A DNA stretch of 64,000 nt, from positions 128,729-192,728 of the forward strand of contig KB906767.1 in NCBI GenBank assembly GCA_000381625.1, in the 5' to 3' direction. The stretch comes from Bryobacterales bacterium KBS 96 (GTDB taxonomy: Bacteria; Acidobacteriota; Terriglobia; Bryobacterales; Bryobacteraceae). The translations under genes and the position numbers were made by a program. Position 1 is the first letter of the stretch. Every line of letters begins with the position of its first letter. Of this stretch, positions 39,914 through 47,701 are shown in pieces. The notes under the pieces are model-generated. The model saw only the letters and a program-made list of their open reading frames with translations. It did not search any database and had not been told where the DNA came from.

Positions 39914-40970
39914 ATTGGCTGGCGATTCGTCGCCCGCGCCGGATCCCCGGCTCTTCGATGAGCCTGTAGGAGATTACCGGAACAGCGACGAGCAGGAAAA
40001 CGAAAAGGGCGCAGCGGATCGGGAGAGCTACAGCACCGGGAATCGCCCGGAAGCACAGCCACATGAGCAGAATGTGGCCGAGGTAGATTCCGTAAGAGTA
40101 TTTGGCGATTCGGTTGAAGACCGCCGCCGCAAACGGATTCCGTAGTTCCTTGAAGAGCGGCAGCGCTAGTCCAACCGCCGTGCAGGATATCCAGTAGGTA
40201 TCGGCCTTGAACCGCCACATGTTTGCCATCGTGAATACAACAATGAGCGCAATGAGAAGGCCGACCGGAAGAACGCGCGGCATTCGGCGGAACAGAATGA
40301 ACGCCATCACGCCCGCCAAAAAGCAGGGGACCGGCCACAGAACGATCTCCATAAGCGGGCATCGGAACATCGCGGCCAAGGCAAAAATCAAAAGCGCCGC
40401 GGCAATCGACAGCGCGGCTATCTTCGCCAAAGGCCGATGCCTTTTTGCGACGATGTAGACGAATGGCAGCGACAAATACATTTGGACTTCGAACGGAAGG
40501 CTCCAGAGGGGCGCGCTCATCGACGGCGAGCCGGTGAGATTCTGAATAAGCAACGCATTCGAAGCGACCCAGGCCCAACCATGCCACTCGAACGAGAGAT
40601 GGCCCATCAATGGTTGCGCCGGGATGCGAAGCATAAGGCAGGCCACGATTGTCGCGAGGCACAGAGGATAAATCCGGAAGAATCTCTGGATGTAGAACTG
40701 CCAGGCGGTATTGCGGCGACGCTCCAAGGACAGCATGAGCACCAAGGCGGTGTGGATGAAGAAGAGCAACACGCCCGACCTGCCGACAATCCCAAACGTC
40801 GCGATTCCAAAGAGCCGAAATGAGTGATCAAACAGGACTTCCAGAACGGCAAACGACCGCAGCAGATCGAGGTTGCGCGATTTCCCGCCCAATGGACAGT
40901 CAACTCCCGTTGACACCTTGCATTCAGGCGTAGACAGTATTCCGGCTGCCGAAGCCTCCGATGCGGCCAT
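39906..40970 (-). CDS. O-acyltransferase, acyltransferase-3 family
   Basis: 354 aa with about ten transmembrane helices. The start of the domain, NLDLLRSFAVLEVLFDHSFR, carries the Arg and His characteristic of the OafA/acyltransferase-3 family. FFIHTALVLMLSLERR and RFFRIYPLCLATIVA are further family segments. It acetylates surface polysaccharide from the inner membrane. Reverse orientation, after the fibre gene, is the standard place for a serotype-conversion moron: modifying the receptor glycan would block superinfection. Confidence 0.88.
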   Translation of the reverse strand: MAASEASAAGILSTPECKVSTGVDCPLGGKSRNLDLLRSFAVLEVLFDHSFRLFGIATFGIVGRSGVLLFFIHTALVLMLSLERRRNTAWQFYIQRFFRIYPLCLATIVACLMLRIPAQPLMGHLSFEWHGWAWVASNALLIQNLTGSPSMSAPLWSLPFEVQMYLSLPFVYIVAKRHRPLAKIAALSIAAALLIFALAAMFRCPLMEIVLWPVPCFLAGVMAFILFRRMPRVLPVGLLIALIVVFTMANMWRFKADTYWISCTAVGLALPLFKELRNPFAAAVFNRIAKYSYGIYLGHILLMWLCFRAIPGAVALPIRCALFVFLLVAVPVISYRLIEEPGIRRGRRIASQFT

Positions 40971-41009
40971 GCCGGAATTGTAAGCACGTTTCTAACCCTT
41001 CCACAAATA

Positions 41010-41028
41010 CACTTGGCGCTGCTATGCT
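41010..41028 (+). promoter_or_regulatory. Candidate phage promoter, copy 3
   Basis: CACTTGGCGCTG followed by CTATGCT, reading TGCTATGCT as an extended -10. It is 42 bp before the lipoprotein gene at 41052 and would drive the lysis group separately from the structural operon. Confidence 0.6.
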
Positions 41029-41051
41029 CTGGCGAACAGAGGAGACACAAA

Positions 41052-41456
41052 ATGTTTCAACGAGCTTCCATCGGCTTCCTGATCGCGACTATTCTCGCGC
41101 TTTCGGCCTGCGTCCATAACCCGGCAACAATCACTCCGACTCAGCCGGCGACGGTGGAGCAGCAAGTCTACGCCGATCTCTTCACCGCGCAGACGGCGCT
41201 CGAAGGAATCAAGGCGCAATCGGCCCAATTTCCCCAGGTCTCGGTCAAAACGCAAATTAATCAGGCCATCGCGGCATACAACGCCGCAGAGGAAGCCTTC
41301 TCAACGTTTGAGTCGGCCAAAGGCCAGAACCTATCGGACCCGACGACCATCGTGCAGATTCAGGCGATGATTGCGGACCTCGAAAACCAGATCGTCAAAC
41401 TCGCGCAGGCGTTCTCTACCAGCTCCCAGCCCGCGCCGATGCAGGGGGTGAAATAA
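41052..41456 (+). CDS. Phage lipoprotein
   Basis: 134 aa from the ATG at 41052 with GGAG upstream. A type II signal peptide with lipobox LSAC (Cys near residue 20) is followed by a long helix-rich region (VEQQVYADLFTAQTALEGIK). It is placed in the lysis group, so it might be an outer-membrane spanin-like part, but it is longer than most o-spanins. Confidence 0.7.
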   Translation: MFQRASIGFLIATILALSACVHNPATITPTQPATVEQQVYADLFTAQTALEGIKAQSAQFPQVSVKTQINQAIAAYNAAEEAFSTFESAKGQNLSDPTTIVQIQAMIADLENQIVKLAQAFSTSSQPAPMQGVK

Positions 41457-41457
41457 C

Positions 41458-41703
41458 ATGCCGACTCCGATCACACCAACGGGCAACACCGCGCTCGATA
41501 ATATCCTCGCGATCATCCAGGAAGGCTCGATCATCGCGGGGCTCGTTGCGCCCCTCACCGGCCCTCTGGCGCCCGATGTGGCGGCGGGAGCACAGATCGC
41601 CCTGGCTCTCGAAACGATCGTCCAGGCGGCCGCCATGGCTCACCAGCAGGCATTAGGCGCGCCGATGGACCTGAGCAAGCTCCATCAGATCGCTCCGCTG
41701 TAG
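41458..41703 (+). CDS. Small hydrophobic lysis-region protein
   Basis: 81 aa with one moderately hydrophobic stretch (SIIAGLVAPLTGPLAPDVAA) and Ala-rich helices. It lies between the lipoprotein gene and a membrane protein. It might help lysis; family not recognised. Confidence 0.6.
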   Translation: MPTPITPTGNTALDNILAIIQEGSIIAGLVAPLTGPLAPDVAAGAQIALALETIVQAAAMAHQQALGAPMDLSKLHQIAPL

Positions 41704-41712
41704 AGGACGACA

Positions 41713-41925
41713 GTGACTCTCTTCGGCCATTCGATTGGCGCGTCGGAATTGATCGTCATGAGCGCTGGCGCCGGATGGACGTTTTCCGCTCTGAGCTACG
41801 CCATGCCCGCGCCTGCATCTGACAGCGGGCGAGTCTATCAATTCGTCTATCGGCTCGTTCATTTCGTCGCGGCGAACCTCGACCGCGTGGGGAAGGGGAA
41901 TCATGGACCGGACCCGGAAGTTTGA
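41713..41925 (+). CDS. Small membrane protein, holin candidate
   Basis: 70 aa from a GTG at 41713. An N-terminal hydrophobic helix (ASELIVMSAGAGWTFSALSY) and an amphipathic C-terminal segment with VYQFVYRLVHFVAANLDRV, as in small phage proteins near endolysins. A holin role is possible given its position three genes before the hydrolase. Confidence 0.6.
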   Translation: MTLFGHSIGASELIVMSAGAGWTFSALSYAMPAPASDSGRVYQFVYRLVHFVAANLDRVGKGNHGPDPEV

Positions 41926-42121
41926 GGAGATCGCCGGGCGTCTGATTGGACAGCCCGGCATTCGCGCGATCCGCTGGACGGACAAAGAGGCCGGCCACGT
42001 GGTGACGATTGACTTCACCGGCGCCACCGAAGCGCAAAAGCGAGCGATCCAGGCGGAAGCCAAAACCATCGTCGAGACTCACTCGACGCATTTGTTCTCA
42101 ATCACAATGGCGGGCGAATGA
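41903..42121 (+). CDS. Hypothetical lysis-region protein
   Basis: 72 aa. A compact alpha/beta pattern, RKFEEIAGRLIGQPGIRAIR, then VVTIDFTGATEAQKRAIQAE. It overlaps the preceding gene by 23 bp and the hydrolase by 4 bp. Function unknown. Confidence 0.6.
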   Translation: MDRTRKFEEIAGRLIGQPGIRAIRWTDKEAGHVVTIDFTGATEAQKRAIQAEAKTIVETHSTHLFSITMAGE

Positions 42122-42573
42122 TCACCGTCAAAAGCACTCCACTGCCGGATCCTCGGCTGCCATTCCACATTCAGGCTCCGCCGGTTCTGCTCGCGATGTG
42201 CATCTTCGGCGAGGCACGCGGCGAGATCCCCGACGCTCAGTATGCCGTTGGGTGTGTCGTCAAAAATCGCGTCGAGAGCGGGCGGTATGGAACCGGATGG
42301 ACCGGCGTGATCCTGCGGCCCTGGCAGTTCAGTTCGTTCAACGCAGACGATCCGAACCGGGCGAAGTTGATGGAGCCGACCAAGCACGAAGCGCCAGAGG
42401 TCTGGTGGCGCTGTTATGTGGCGGCCGATATGGTCATGCGGCACTTCGACGGCGACCCGACGAAGGGCGCTTTGTTCTATTTCAGCCGTCCGCTGACTGA
42501 GCCGCCGGCCGCCTGGGGCCCGGTGATTGAGACGGCCACCATCGGGCATCTGCATTTCTGCAGGCCCGTATGA
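42118..42573 (+). CDS. Cell wall hydrolase (SleB/Hydrolase_2), endolysin
   Basis: 151 aa. MCIFGEARGEIPDAQYAVGC contains the catalytic Glu of the SleB/CwlJ hydrolase fold, and VVKNRVESGRYGTGWTGVIL, then WQFSSFNADDPNR are further family blocks. It has no signal peptide, so it would need a holin to reach the peptidoglycan. It likely cleaves the glycan strand (lytic transglycosylase type) to release progeny. Confidence 0.9.
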   Translation: MITVKSTPLPDPRLPFHIQAPPVLLAMCIFGEARGEIPDAQYAVGCVVKNRVESGRYGTGWTGVILRPWQFSSFNADDPNRAKLMEPTKHEAPEVWWRCYVAADMVMRHFDGDPTKGALFYFSRPLTEPPAAWGPVIETATIGHLHFCRPV

Positions 42574-42725
42574 AGCTCCGCTGCCGGCTGTTCGGTTGCG
42601 TCCCGAGAGCGGACGTGTGCTTCTGGGAGTGCGCCCGATGCGGAGGGAATTGGTGGCGGCGCGGGTTTGTCCGACCTCTCCGAGAGTTTTTGTCGAAGAT
42701 TTGTAGAAAGACCACCCCAAACTGA
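42570..42725 (+). CDS. Small Cys/Trp-rich protein ending inside attR
   Basis: 51 aa from an ATG overlapping the hydrolase stop. MKLRCRLFGCVPRADVCFWE followed by CARCGGNWWRRG gives a CxxxxxxxC...CxxC zinc-knuckle-like pattern. Its TGA (42723-42725) lies within the right att repeat. Function unknown. Confidence 0.55.
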   Translation: MKLRCRLFGCVPRADVCFWECARCGGNWWRRGFVRPLREFLSKICRKTTPN

Positions 42726-42814
42726 CCGATTTAGCCATTATGCCTTTACGCAGAATCAATAAGTTGAGCGCTCTCAACGCGCATAGGTAGACCGATTCCG
42801 TCCCTGGCCACCAC
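42720..42814. repeat. attR: right copy of 95-bp direct repeat
   Basis: Identical to 1-95. Bases past 42814 differ from those past 95, so this is the right prophage limit as seen here. The next 150 bp to the HicA gene (42815-42965) hold nothing recognisable. Confidence 0.9.
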
Positions 42815-42965
42815 ATTCTAAAGGCTCTTGAAGGGCGCGCTAAAGGTTAGCTGTATAGATTGCCGATGGCCTGCGGGCACTTGCGCGAACATCGCTTTCA
42901 GAACATCATCATCGCAGTCTGGATTGGGATATCACAAATTGTGATCTCCAACCATTCAGCAGCTT

Positions 42966-43193
42966 TTATAAGAGCTTGAGAAATTCCTCGACAGAAAGGC
43001 CAGCCTGGCGGATGATACTCCTGAGCGTTTTGATCGGCAGGTCTTTGTTGTGAATAGGAATGGTTACGCGCAAATCGCTTCTGCTCCGATGAAAAAGCCT
43101 GGCGTGACTTCCAGACTGATGATGAATATAAAAACCGCCGCGCTCGAGCGCCCGCAGAACTTCCTTAGAGGTCAGGGTTGGAAGACGTGGCAT
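42966..43193 (-). CDS. hicA: HicA-type mRNA interferase toxin
   Basis: 75 aa. The small dsRBD-like fold is clear: LTSKEVLRALERGGFYIHHQ, SGSHARLFH with the catalytic His of HicA (G-S-H), then VTIPIHNKDLPIKTLRSIIR and a final helix. HicA cleaves mRNA when not held by HicB. The gene follows hicB by 6 bp on the same strand. Confidence 0.92.
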   Translation of the reverse strand: MPRLPTLTSKEVLRALERGGFYIHHQSGSHARLFHRSRSDLRVTIPIHNKDLPIKTLRSIIRQAGLSVEEFLKLL

Positions 43194-43199
43194 TAAGCG

Positions 43200-43430
43200 C
43201 TAGACGAGAGTGACCGCTAAAGTTTCGCGGGCGGGTTGAACATCGGGCGGAATTTGTTCGTGATCTTCCTGCATGCTTTCAAGCACACATTTGATCGCAT
43301 CGGCGGCCATCTCGCGGGCTTCTTCGAGGGTTTCGCCAAAGGTGCAGATCTCCGGCAGGGCGGGAACGGTCACGTGATACCCACCTTCCGGCACAGGTTC
43401 AAAAAGCACCGTGTAGCGGTATTCAGCCAT
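43200..43430 (-). CDS. hicB: HicB-type antitoxin
   Basis: 76 aa from the ATG at 43430 with AAGGAGG upstream. YRYTVLFEPVPEGGYHVTVP, then ALPEICTFGETLEEAREMAA is the RNase H-like HicB domain. There is no C-terminal DNA-binding domain (short form). Antitoxin-first order is the opposite of the common hicA-hicB order. It is on the host side of attR. Confidence 0.9.
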   Translation of the reverse strand: MAEYRYTVLFEPVPEGGYHVTVPALPEICTFGETLEEAREMAADAIKCVLESMQEDHEQIPPDVQPARETLAVTLV

Positions 43431-43507
43431 CGGTTCCTCCTTGTTTGATTGTATCTTTCGGAAGTGCATTGGATTCGTTTGAGTACGTGTGAACTTTACT
43501 CCCCTCA

Positions 43508-43941
43508 CCGAATCCGTCAAGCTCCTCCCCTCGCCGTCCACATGCTTCGCCGCGCTCAGCCGGCTAGGGGAAGATCTCCGCTTTCGTCCGATCAGAGGCG
43601 TCTCATGTGACGTATAAGAGCCCATTGATCCCGTTGCCGGACTGTGCGTCATGCGCCGGAACTGGTCGCCTCCGTCGCGCACGCCGGGAAAGACCCATGT
43701 GTGTAAGCCCATCCGTTGTGCTGAGGGGATCGCCCTTGAGGAGTGAGGAACGGAGCCGAGGCTCTTCCGTATCAATTTAAGCACTTGCCGGCGTTTCTGC
43801 AACCACTCTCGGTAAGAGAACGCGAGGCGACGGTCTATTACTTCCACCGAATTCGTTAAGCTCTACTGTCGTCCGATTGATTACTGGCGTCTCATGTCAC
43901 GAATGAGAGGCCGGTGATCCCGCGTGCCGGCCAAGCGTCAT
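43508..43941. repeat. Intergenic imperfect direct repeat
   Basis: The 587-bp gap 43431-44017 holds no gene. Sequence at 43508-43652 (ACCGAATCCGTCAAGCTC ... CGTCTCATGTGACG ... TGATCCCG ... GCGTCAT) recurs at 43847-43941 with about 80% identity, the first copy carrying an insertion of about 60 bp. Each copy has a small hairpin (TCTCAT gtcacga ATGAGA in the second). It could be a decayed repeat element; nothing else is seen in the gap. Confidence 0.5.
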
Positions 43942-44017
43942 GGTATCGGCAATAGTCCTTCCGTCATACGGGAGAGGAGCCTCATGCGTTTGCAAGGCTT
44001 CGCCGCGTGTGCACAAA

Positions 44018-44571
44018 TCAAGATTTACGCACAGTGGCCGACGCCACTTGCGTCGGGTCGGGCCTATGCCCGGCTATTTTTTTAGACGTGAAGTGCGGCT
44101 CAGGCAGTGAGTACTCGCCTTCTGTTTGGGTTTCTGTTGCAACGTCGGGATTACCCGAACTCTTAAAAGTGCCTTTGCCTTTCAGTCCTTTGAGCTTGCC
44201 GGTACCGCCTGTGAAGAACCACGTACCTTCAGCAGACAAGCCCGTTTTTCATTTACGTTGCCTGTGTCTTGGAAACGGATGTATGCCTTATGGCCGTTCT
44301 CCATCGTTAATACACCGTAGCCCCGCGCCTGAAACTTCGTGCCCATCACATCAGCGGCATCGGCGCCGGTATAGCTTGTCGATTTCAGCCCAGCTAAGGG
44401 GCCCGTTCCGGTGGACACAGTATAGGAGCCCTTCTCAATGACCAACATGTGGCCGGCGTGGTCGCCAACCTCGATGGACTGCGAGGTGTCCGGTTTGCCG
44501 CACTTGAGGACACTAGACGTGTGATTTTGGGCGAATGCCGATGCGGCGAAGGCCGCTAATAGAACAGTCAA
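44018..44571 (-). pseudogene. Secreted protein gene, frameshifted
   Basis: Two consecutive frames make one protein. The first (44571 to about 44250) has a signal peptide (LTVLLAAFAASAFAQ) and a beta-rich domain ending AYIRFQDTGNVNEKR. The second continues SAEGTWFFTGGTGKLKGLKG to GEYSLPEP. The break is at an A-run near 44250 (gAAAAAcggg). The first frame also lacks a normal start: only TTG is available. Either real decay or a base-call error in the homopolymer. Confidence 0.65.
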
Positions 44572-45004
44572 ACTGAGTGATTTGTATTTTATCGTCTTTC
44601 CTTTCAGAGGTCCCGCAAAAGGCGTCCCTCACGGATGTAGTGCTCATATTTGCGGATTTTGTCATTGAAGCGCCTGCTGCCTGACCGTTCCTTCTCTTGA
44701 GCATTGTCGAGCGGTCAGCTTCGAGAAGGAAGCTACGGGTATTCTTTTCTTCCGGCCGCAAGGTGTGCCGGAGCGTAAAGAACGCATCGGGCTGAATTGA
44801 GACCCTCCGTTGCGATGGCAATGATCAACCGCGACTCGAAAGCATCGGAAAAGATCGAAGCATTCAACAATATCGAAAGATGAGGGCGGCAAACAAGGTC
44901 GTAAACTTTGCGGATCATCACTCCGGAGTCGCGGTGCATAGTGATACGTATCGTCAGTTCCTGGCCAGCGTACAATCAACCGAAGTGAGAGGAGTTTCTT
45001 CAAA
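44572..45004. other. Intergenic stretch without recognisable gene
   Basis: 433 bp between divergent frameshifted genes. Open frames here have no family features and poor starts. A GAGAGGAG ribosome site for the next rightward gene lies at its end. I see nothing else. Confidence 0.5.
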
Positions 45005-45365
45005 TTGATCGGACTCAACGAGGTTCGAGCCATTGCGATGACCCTGCCGGAGGTGGAGGAAGGGCCGCCAGTACAGGCAGCACGCCGAATGGCCGCCTTC
45101 AAGGTGGCGGGAAAAAGCTTCCTCGGCGTGGAAAGGGGTGGCGCGACTATAACGGTTAGCCTCGCCGAAAAAGGAGGCAAAAGCTATAGCCGCTGAACGC
45201 CCCGATGCTTACGAGGAGATTTGGCGCAATGGGACGATATTCATGGGTCTGCGCGTAGATCTATCCAAGATTTCTTCCCGTGGACTGCGTGAATTGATCG
45301 AAAAATCGTGGCGCCATAGCGCGCCCAAACGCATCGCGGCGGCGTATAACAACCGTATCTTGTAG
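45005..45365 (+). pseudogene. MmcQ/YjbR-like gene, frameshifted
   Basis: A TTG at 45005 follows a strong GAGAGGAG. The first frame reads LNEVRAIAMTLPEVEEGPPV ... AGKSFLGVERGGATITVSLAEKGGK and stops at 45196. The remainder (AIAAERPDAYEEIWRNGTIF ... RGLRELIEKSWRHSAPKRIA) follows in another frame to 45365. Together they form a complete 119-aa MmcQ/YjbR (CyaY-like fold) protein. The shift lies at an AAAA run near 45180, so either a one-base insertion or a sequencing error. Confidence 0.72.
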
Positions 45366-45598
45366 TCCAGTTAGTTAGTCGGCAGTGGATGATGCATTCT
45401 TATGTCGCAACGCCGAGCGCATGTGCGTCGGAGGTCATGCGGCGCGGCTTTTCGATTTCGCTGCCGTAGCGGTGTGCTTCACGTGCCGGCAGTTCGAGAC
45501 CCACTCCGCTAAGAGGCGCTAGATGCCGAATAGATTCTGGCGTGCGGCGGCTCTCTCTTTCGAAAACTCCAGAATCGCACGGGCCGCGGCATCGCCGG

Positions 45599-45648
45599 CC
45601 CCTACACGAATTCGTTGTTTGTTGTAGGGGTCGAGGTATGCCTCGACC
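45599..45648. repeat. Paired intergenic stem-loops
   Basis: The 628-bp gap 45366-45993 has no convincing gene. Inside it, CCCCTACA (45599-45606) pairs with TGTAGGGG (45623-45630), directly followed by GGTCGAGG (45629-45636) pairing with CCTCGACC (45641-45648). Stem-loops of this sort occur as dispersed intergenic elements in GC-rich genomes. Strand and function unknown. Confidence 0.45.
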
Positions 45649-45993
45649 GCCGAGTTCAATTTTCATCACCTTCGGGCATGCGATCCGTTCATTTGCTACG
45701 GTTCGGCTTACCTTGACACGGAGCCGCATTGTGTAAGGATTTGTGAAAAGATCCAGAAGTCCGCTCCGTAGCCGTCGCGGCTCAGTTAGCAATATTTGAT
45801 ATTTGCAGCGCATTACCGAGCAGGAGCGCCAGCGAGTGGTTGCGCTTAAACGGTCTTTTCACGGCCAGTAAGCAGGCGCATTGTTCGCACGTGTGGCCCA
45901 CACCGGCGTGACAGGCCGAATTTACAAATTCTTTACAAGCCGGTTGTCACGGATGCCCTCGCCCCTTCTCAGTACGAGGCGAAGGAGAGATAC

Positions 45994-47352
45994 ATGTCAA
46001 AGCGACCAATGGCACTCACGCTAGGCGCCATCGCGCTCGGATGCTGCATTGTTGCGATACAGCCGGGCCGCGCCGTCCATGCCGATGACGATTTCGATCG
46101 GGACAGTCATCAGGGCGCAGCCTCGCCGGCGAAGCACGCCGAAAGGATGATCGCGGAAGGACGACAGACATTTCGCTTCGATACCTTCGGGGACGAGGAC
46201 TTTTGGGGAGGCACGCTAGAACTCCACAAGGCTGTCGAAGGAGCGAAACTGGGCGGTGTCGGTCCGGGCTTGAGCCCCCTGGCTGCTTTGACGGCTGGCC
46301 TCAAGGTGGATGTGGATGCGCTGCCACGCGGCGTTCGCGAACAGATCGAAGCAGGGCAAGTGAATCTAAACGACCCTGCGGTGACGTTGGCGTTGCTGCG
46401 TTTTCGTTCTGTAGTCGGACTCACTGGATTCTTCAATGAGTCGGGCGGCCTTCGCTCGATTGGAATTCAATGCGCGTTGTGCCATTCAACAGTCGATAAT
46501 TCGTTGGCGCCGGGGATCGGGCGCCGGCTCGACGGTTGGGCAAATCGCGATCTCAACGTAGGCGCCGTCGTTGCGCTTGCTCCCAACTTGAAGCCGGTTG
46601 CGAATTTATTGCACGTTGACGTCCCTACGCTAAAGAAGGTGCTGCTTGCGTGGGGTCCCGGTAAATTCGATGCCGAAGTATTCCTGGACGGCAAGGGATT
46701 TCGCCCAGACGGCAAATCAGCGGCGACTCTGATTCCTCCCGCTTTCGGACTGGCGGGCGTCAACCTGCATACCTGGACCGGTTGGGGTTCCATCCCGTAT
46801 TGGAACGCGTTCGTCGCCAATCTGGAAATGCATGGGAAGGGCCGGTTCTTCGACCCGCGGCTGAACAATCGCGACCAGTTCCCGATCGCGGCTGAGAACG
46901 GACTCGGAGACCTCCCACATATCAGCCCCGATGAAGATCGAATTACAAAGAAACTTCCGGCCCTGCACCTGTATCAGCTTTCGTTGAAAGCGCCGAAGCC
47001 CAAAGCGGGGAAAGATTTCGATGCGGAAGCGGCCGAGCGTGGCGACGCGCTCTTCAGCGGCAAAGCAAAATGCAATAATTGCCATGTCGAGCCGGCCTGG
47101 ACGGAACCAGGGTGGAACATGCATACGCCCCAGGATGTGTGCGTCGACTCTTTCCAGGCGGATCGCGCTCCGGATCATCAATACCGCACTGCTCCGCTGG
47201 GCGGTCTGTTTACGCATCAGAAGGGCGGCTTCTACCACGACGGGCGCTTCCCCACGCTCGGAGATGTCGTGAATCATTACGATAGTTGCTTCAGCCTTGG
47301 ATTGACTCCCTACGAAAAAAGCGACCTGGTTCAGTACCTGCTGTCGCTGTAA
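45994..47352 (+). CDS. Exported di-haem c-type cytochrome
   Basis: 452 aa. A signal peptide (LTLGAIALGCCIVAIQPGRA) precedes two haem c motifs: QCALCHSTVD near residue 162 and KCNNCHVEP near 358. The latter starts a cytochrome c domain with GGLFTHQKGGFYHDGRFPTL and ends DLVQYLLSL. The N-terminal 300 residues are longer than a plain cytochrome and resemble parts of di-haem cytochrome c peroxidase-like proteins. It acts in the periplasm; the electron partner is unknown. It has AAGGAGAG before the ATG and stands alone. Confidence 0.82.
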   Translation: MSKRPMALTLGAIALGCCIVAIQPGRAVHADDDFDRDSHQGAASPAKHAERMIAEGRQTFRFDTFGDEDFWGGTLELHKAVEGAKLGGVGPGLSPLAALTAGLKVDVDALPRGVREQIEAGQVNLNDPAVTLALLRFRSVVGLTGFFNESGGLRSIGIQCALCHSTVDNSLAPGIGRRLDGWANRDLNVGAVVALAPNLKPVANLLHVDVPTLKKVLLAWGPGKFDAEVFLDGKGFRPDGKSAATLIPPAFGLAGVNLHTWTGWGSIPYWNAFVANLEMHGKGRFFDPRLNNRDQFPIAAENGLGDLPHISPDEDRITKKLPALHLYQLSLKAPKPKAGKDFDAEAAERGDALFSGKAKCNNCHVEPAWTEPGWNMHTPQDVCVDSFQADRAPDHQYRTAPLGGLFTHQKGGFYHDGRFPTLGDVVNHYDSCFSLGLTPYEKSDLVQYLLSL

Positions 47353-47701
47353 GCGCGGCATTAAGCCCGCATCGAAAAAACCTCGCTTGCTACGTGAGGC
47401 TGCTGTAAGTGAAGGCAAACTCCAAACGGAGCTGCCGCACGTCAGTCCGCGGGTTGCATGATTGTCCGAACCCGCTCACGTAAGGTGGCTCCGTGTCGAG
47501 GTAATCCATGCTCGGAGCCTCCGTACGTCATGCTCAGAGTCATCGAGAAGTTGAACTACTTCGGCGGGAGGCGTTGATCGCTCGGGTACGCTGGCTGCGA
47601 GATCGCCATTCCGTTTCCGAGAGAGGCAGGTTGCCCAGCTATAGCGACGATGCCCTTATCATCCTCGTCTGTATCATGTTTTATAGAATGACGGATTACA
47701 A
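47353..47701. other. Intergenic stretch without recognisable gene
   Basis: 349 bp. A short frame (47508-47732) lacks family features and a ribosome site. An imperfect hairpin CCTC...GAGG near 47382-47400 could end the cytochrome transcript but has no T-run. Nothing else is seen. Confidence 0.45.

Larger units (their letters stand above)
1..42814. mobile_element. Complete siphovirus-type prophage with flanking direct repeats
   Basis: A tyrosine integrase sits 24 bp inside the left copy of a perfect 95-bp direct repeat, and a lysis gene group ends at the right copy. Between them are leftward early genes, a divergent regulator pair, and rightward packaging, head, tail and lysis genes in the usual siphophage order. 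No essential structural gene looks broken, so the element may still be inducible. The repeat-to-repeat unit is 42,719 bp. Because the window begins inside the left repeat, the left junction with the host cannot be seen. Confidence 0.93.

Noticed and set aside
40437-40823. Rightward 128-aa charged frame
   Set aside because: Antisense to the membrane acyltransferase; charged residues reflect reversed hydrophobic codons.
42079-42816. Leftward 245-aa frame across the endolysin and attR
   Set aside because: Antisense to the hydrolase gene. Its start lies in the repeat, giving the kind of peptide known from antisense reading near tRNA ends.
44662-45180. Leftward 172-aa frame
   Set aside because: No domain, overlaps the YjbR-like gene, and composition is unlike neighbouring genes.
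45400-45813. Leftward 137-aa frame
   Set aside because: Crosses paired stem-loops and lacks any family feature.
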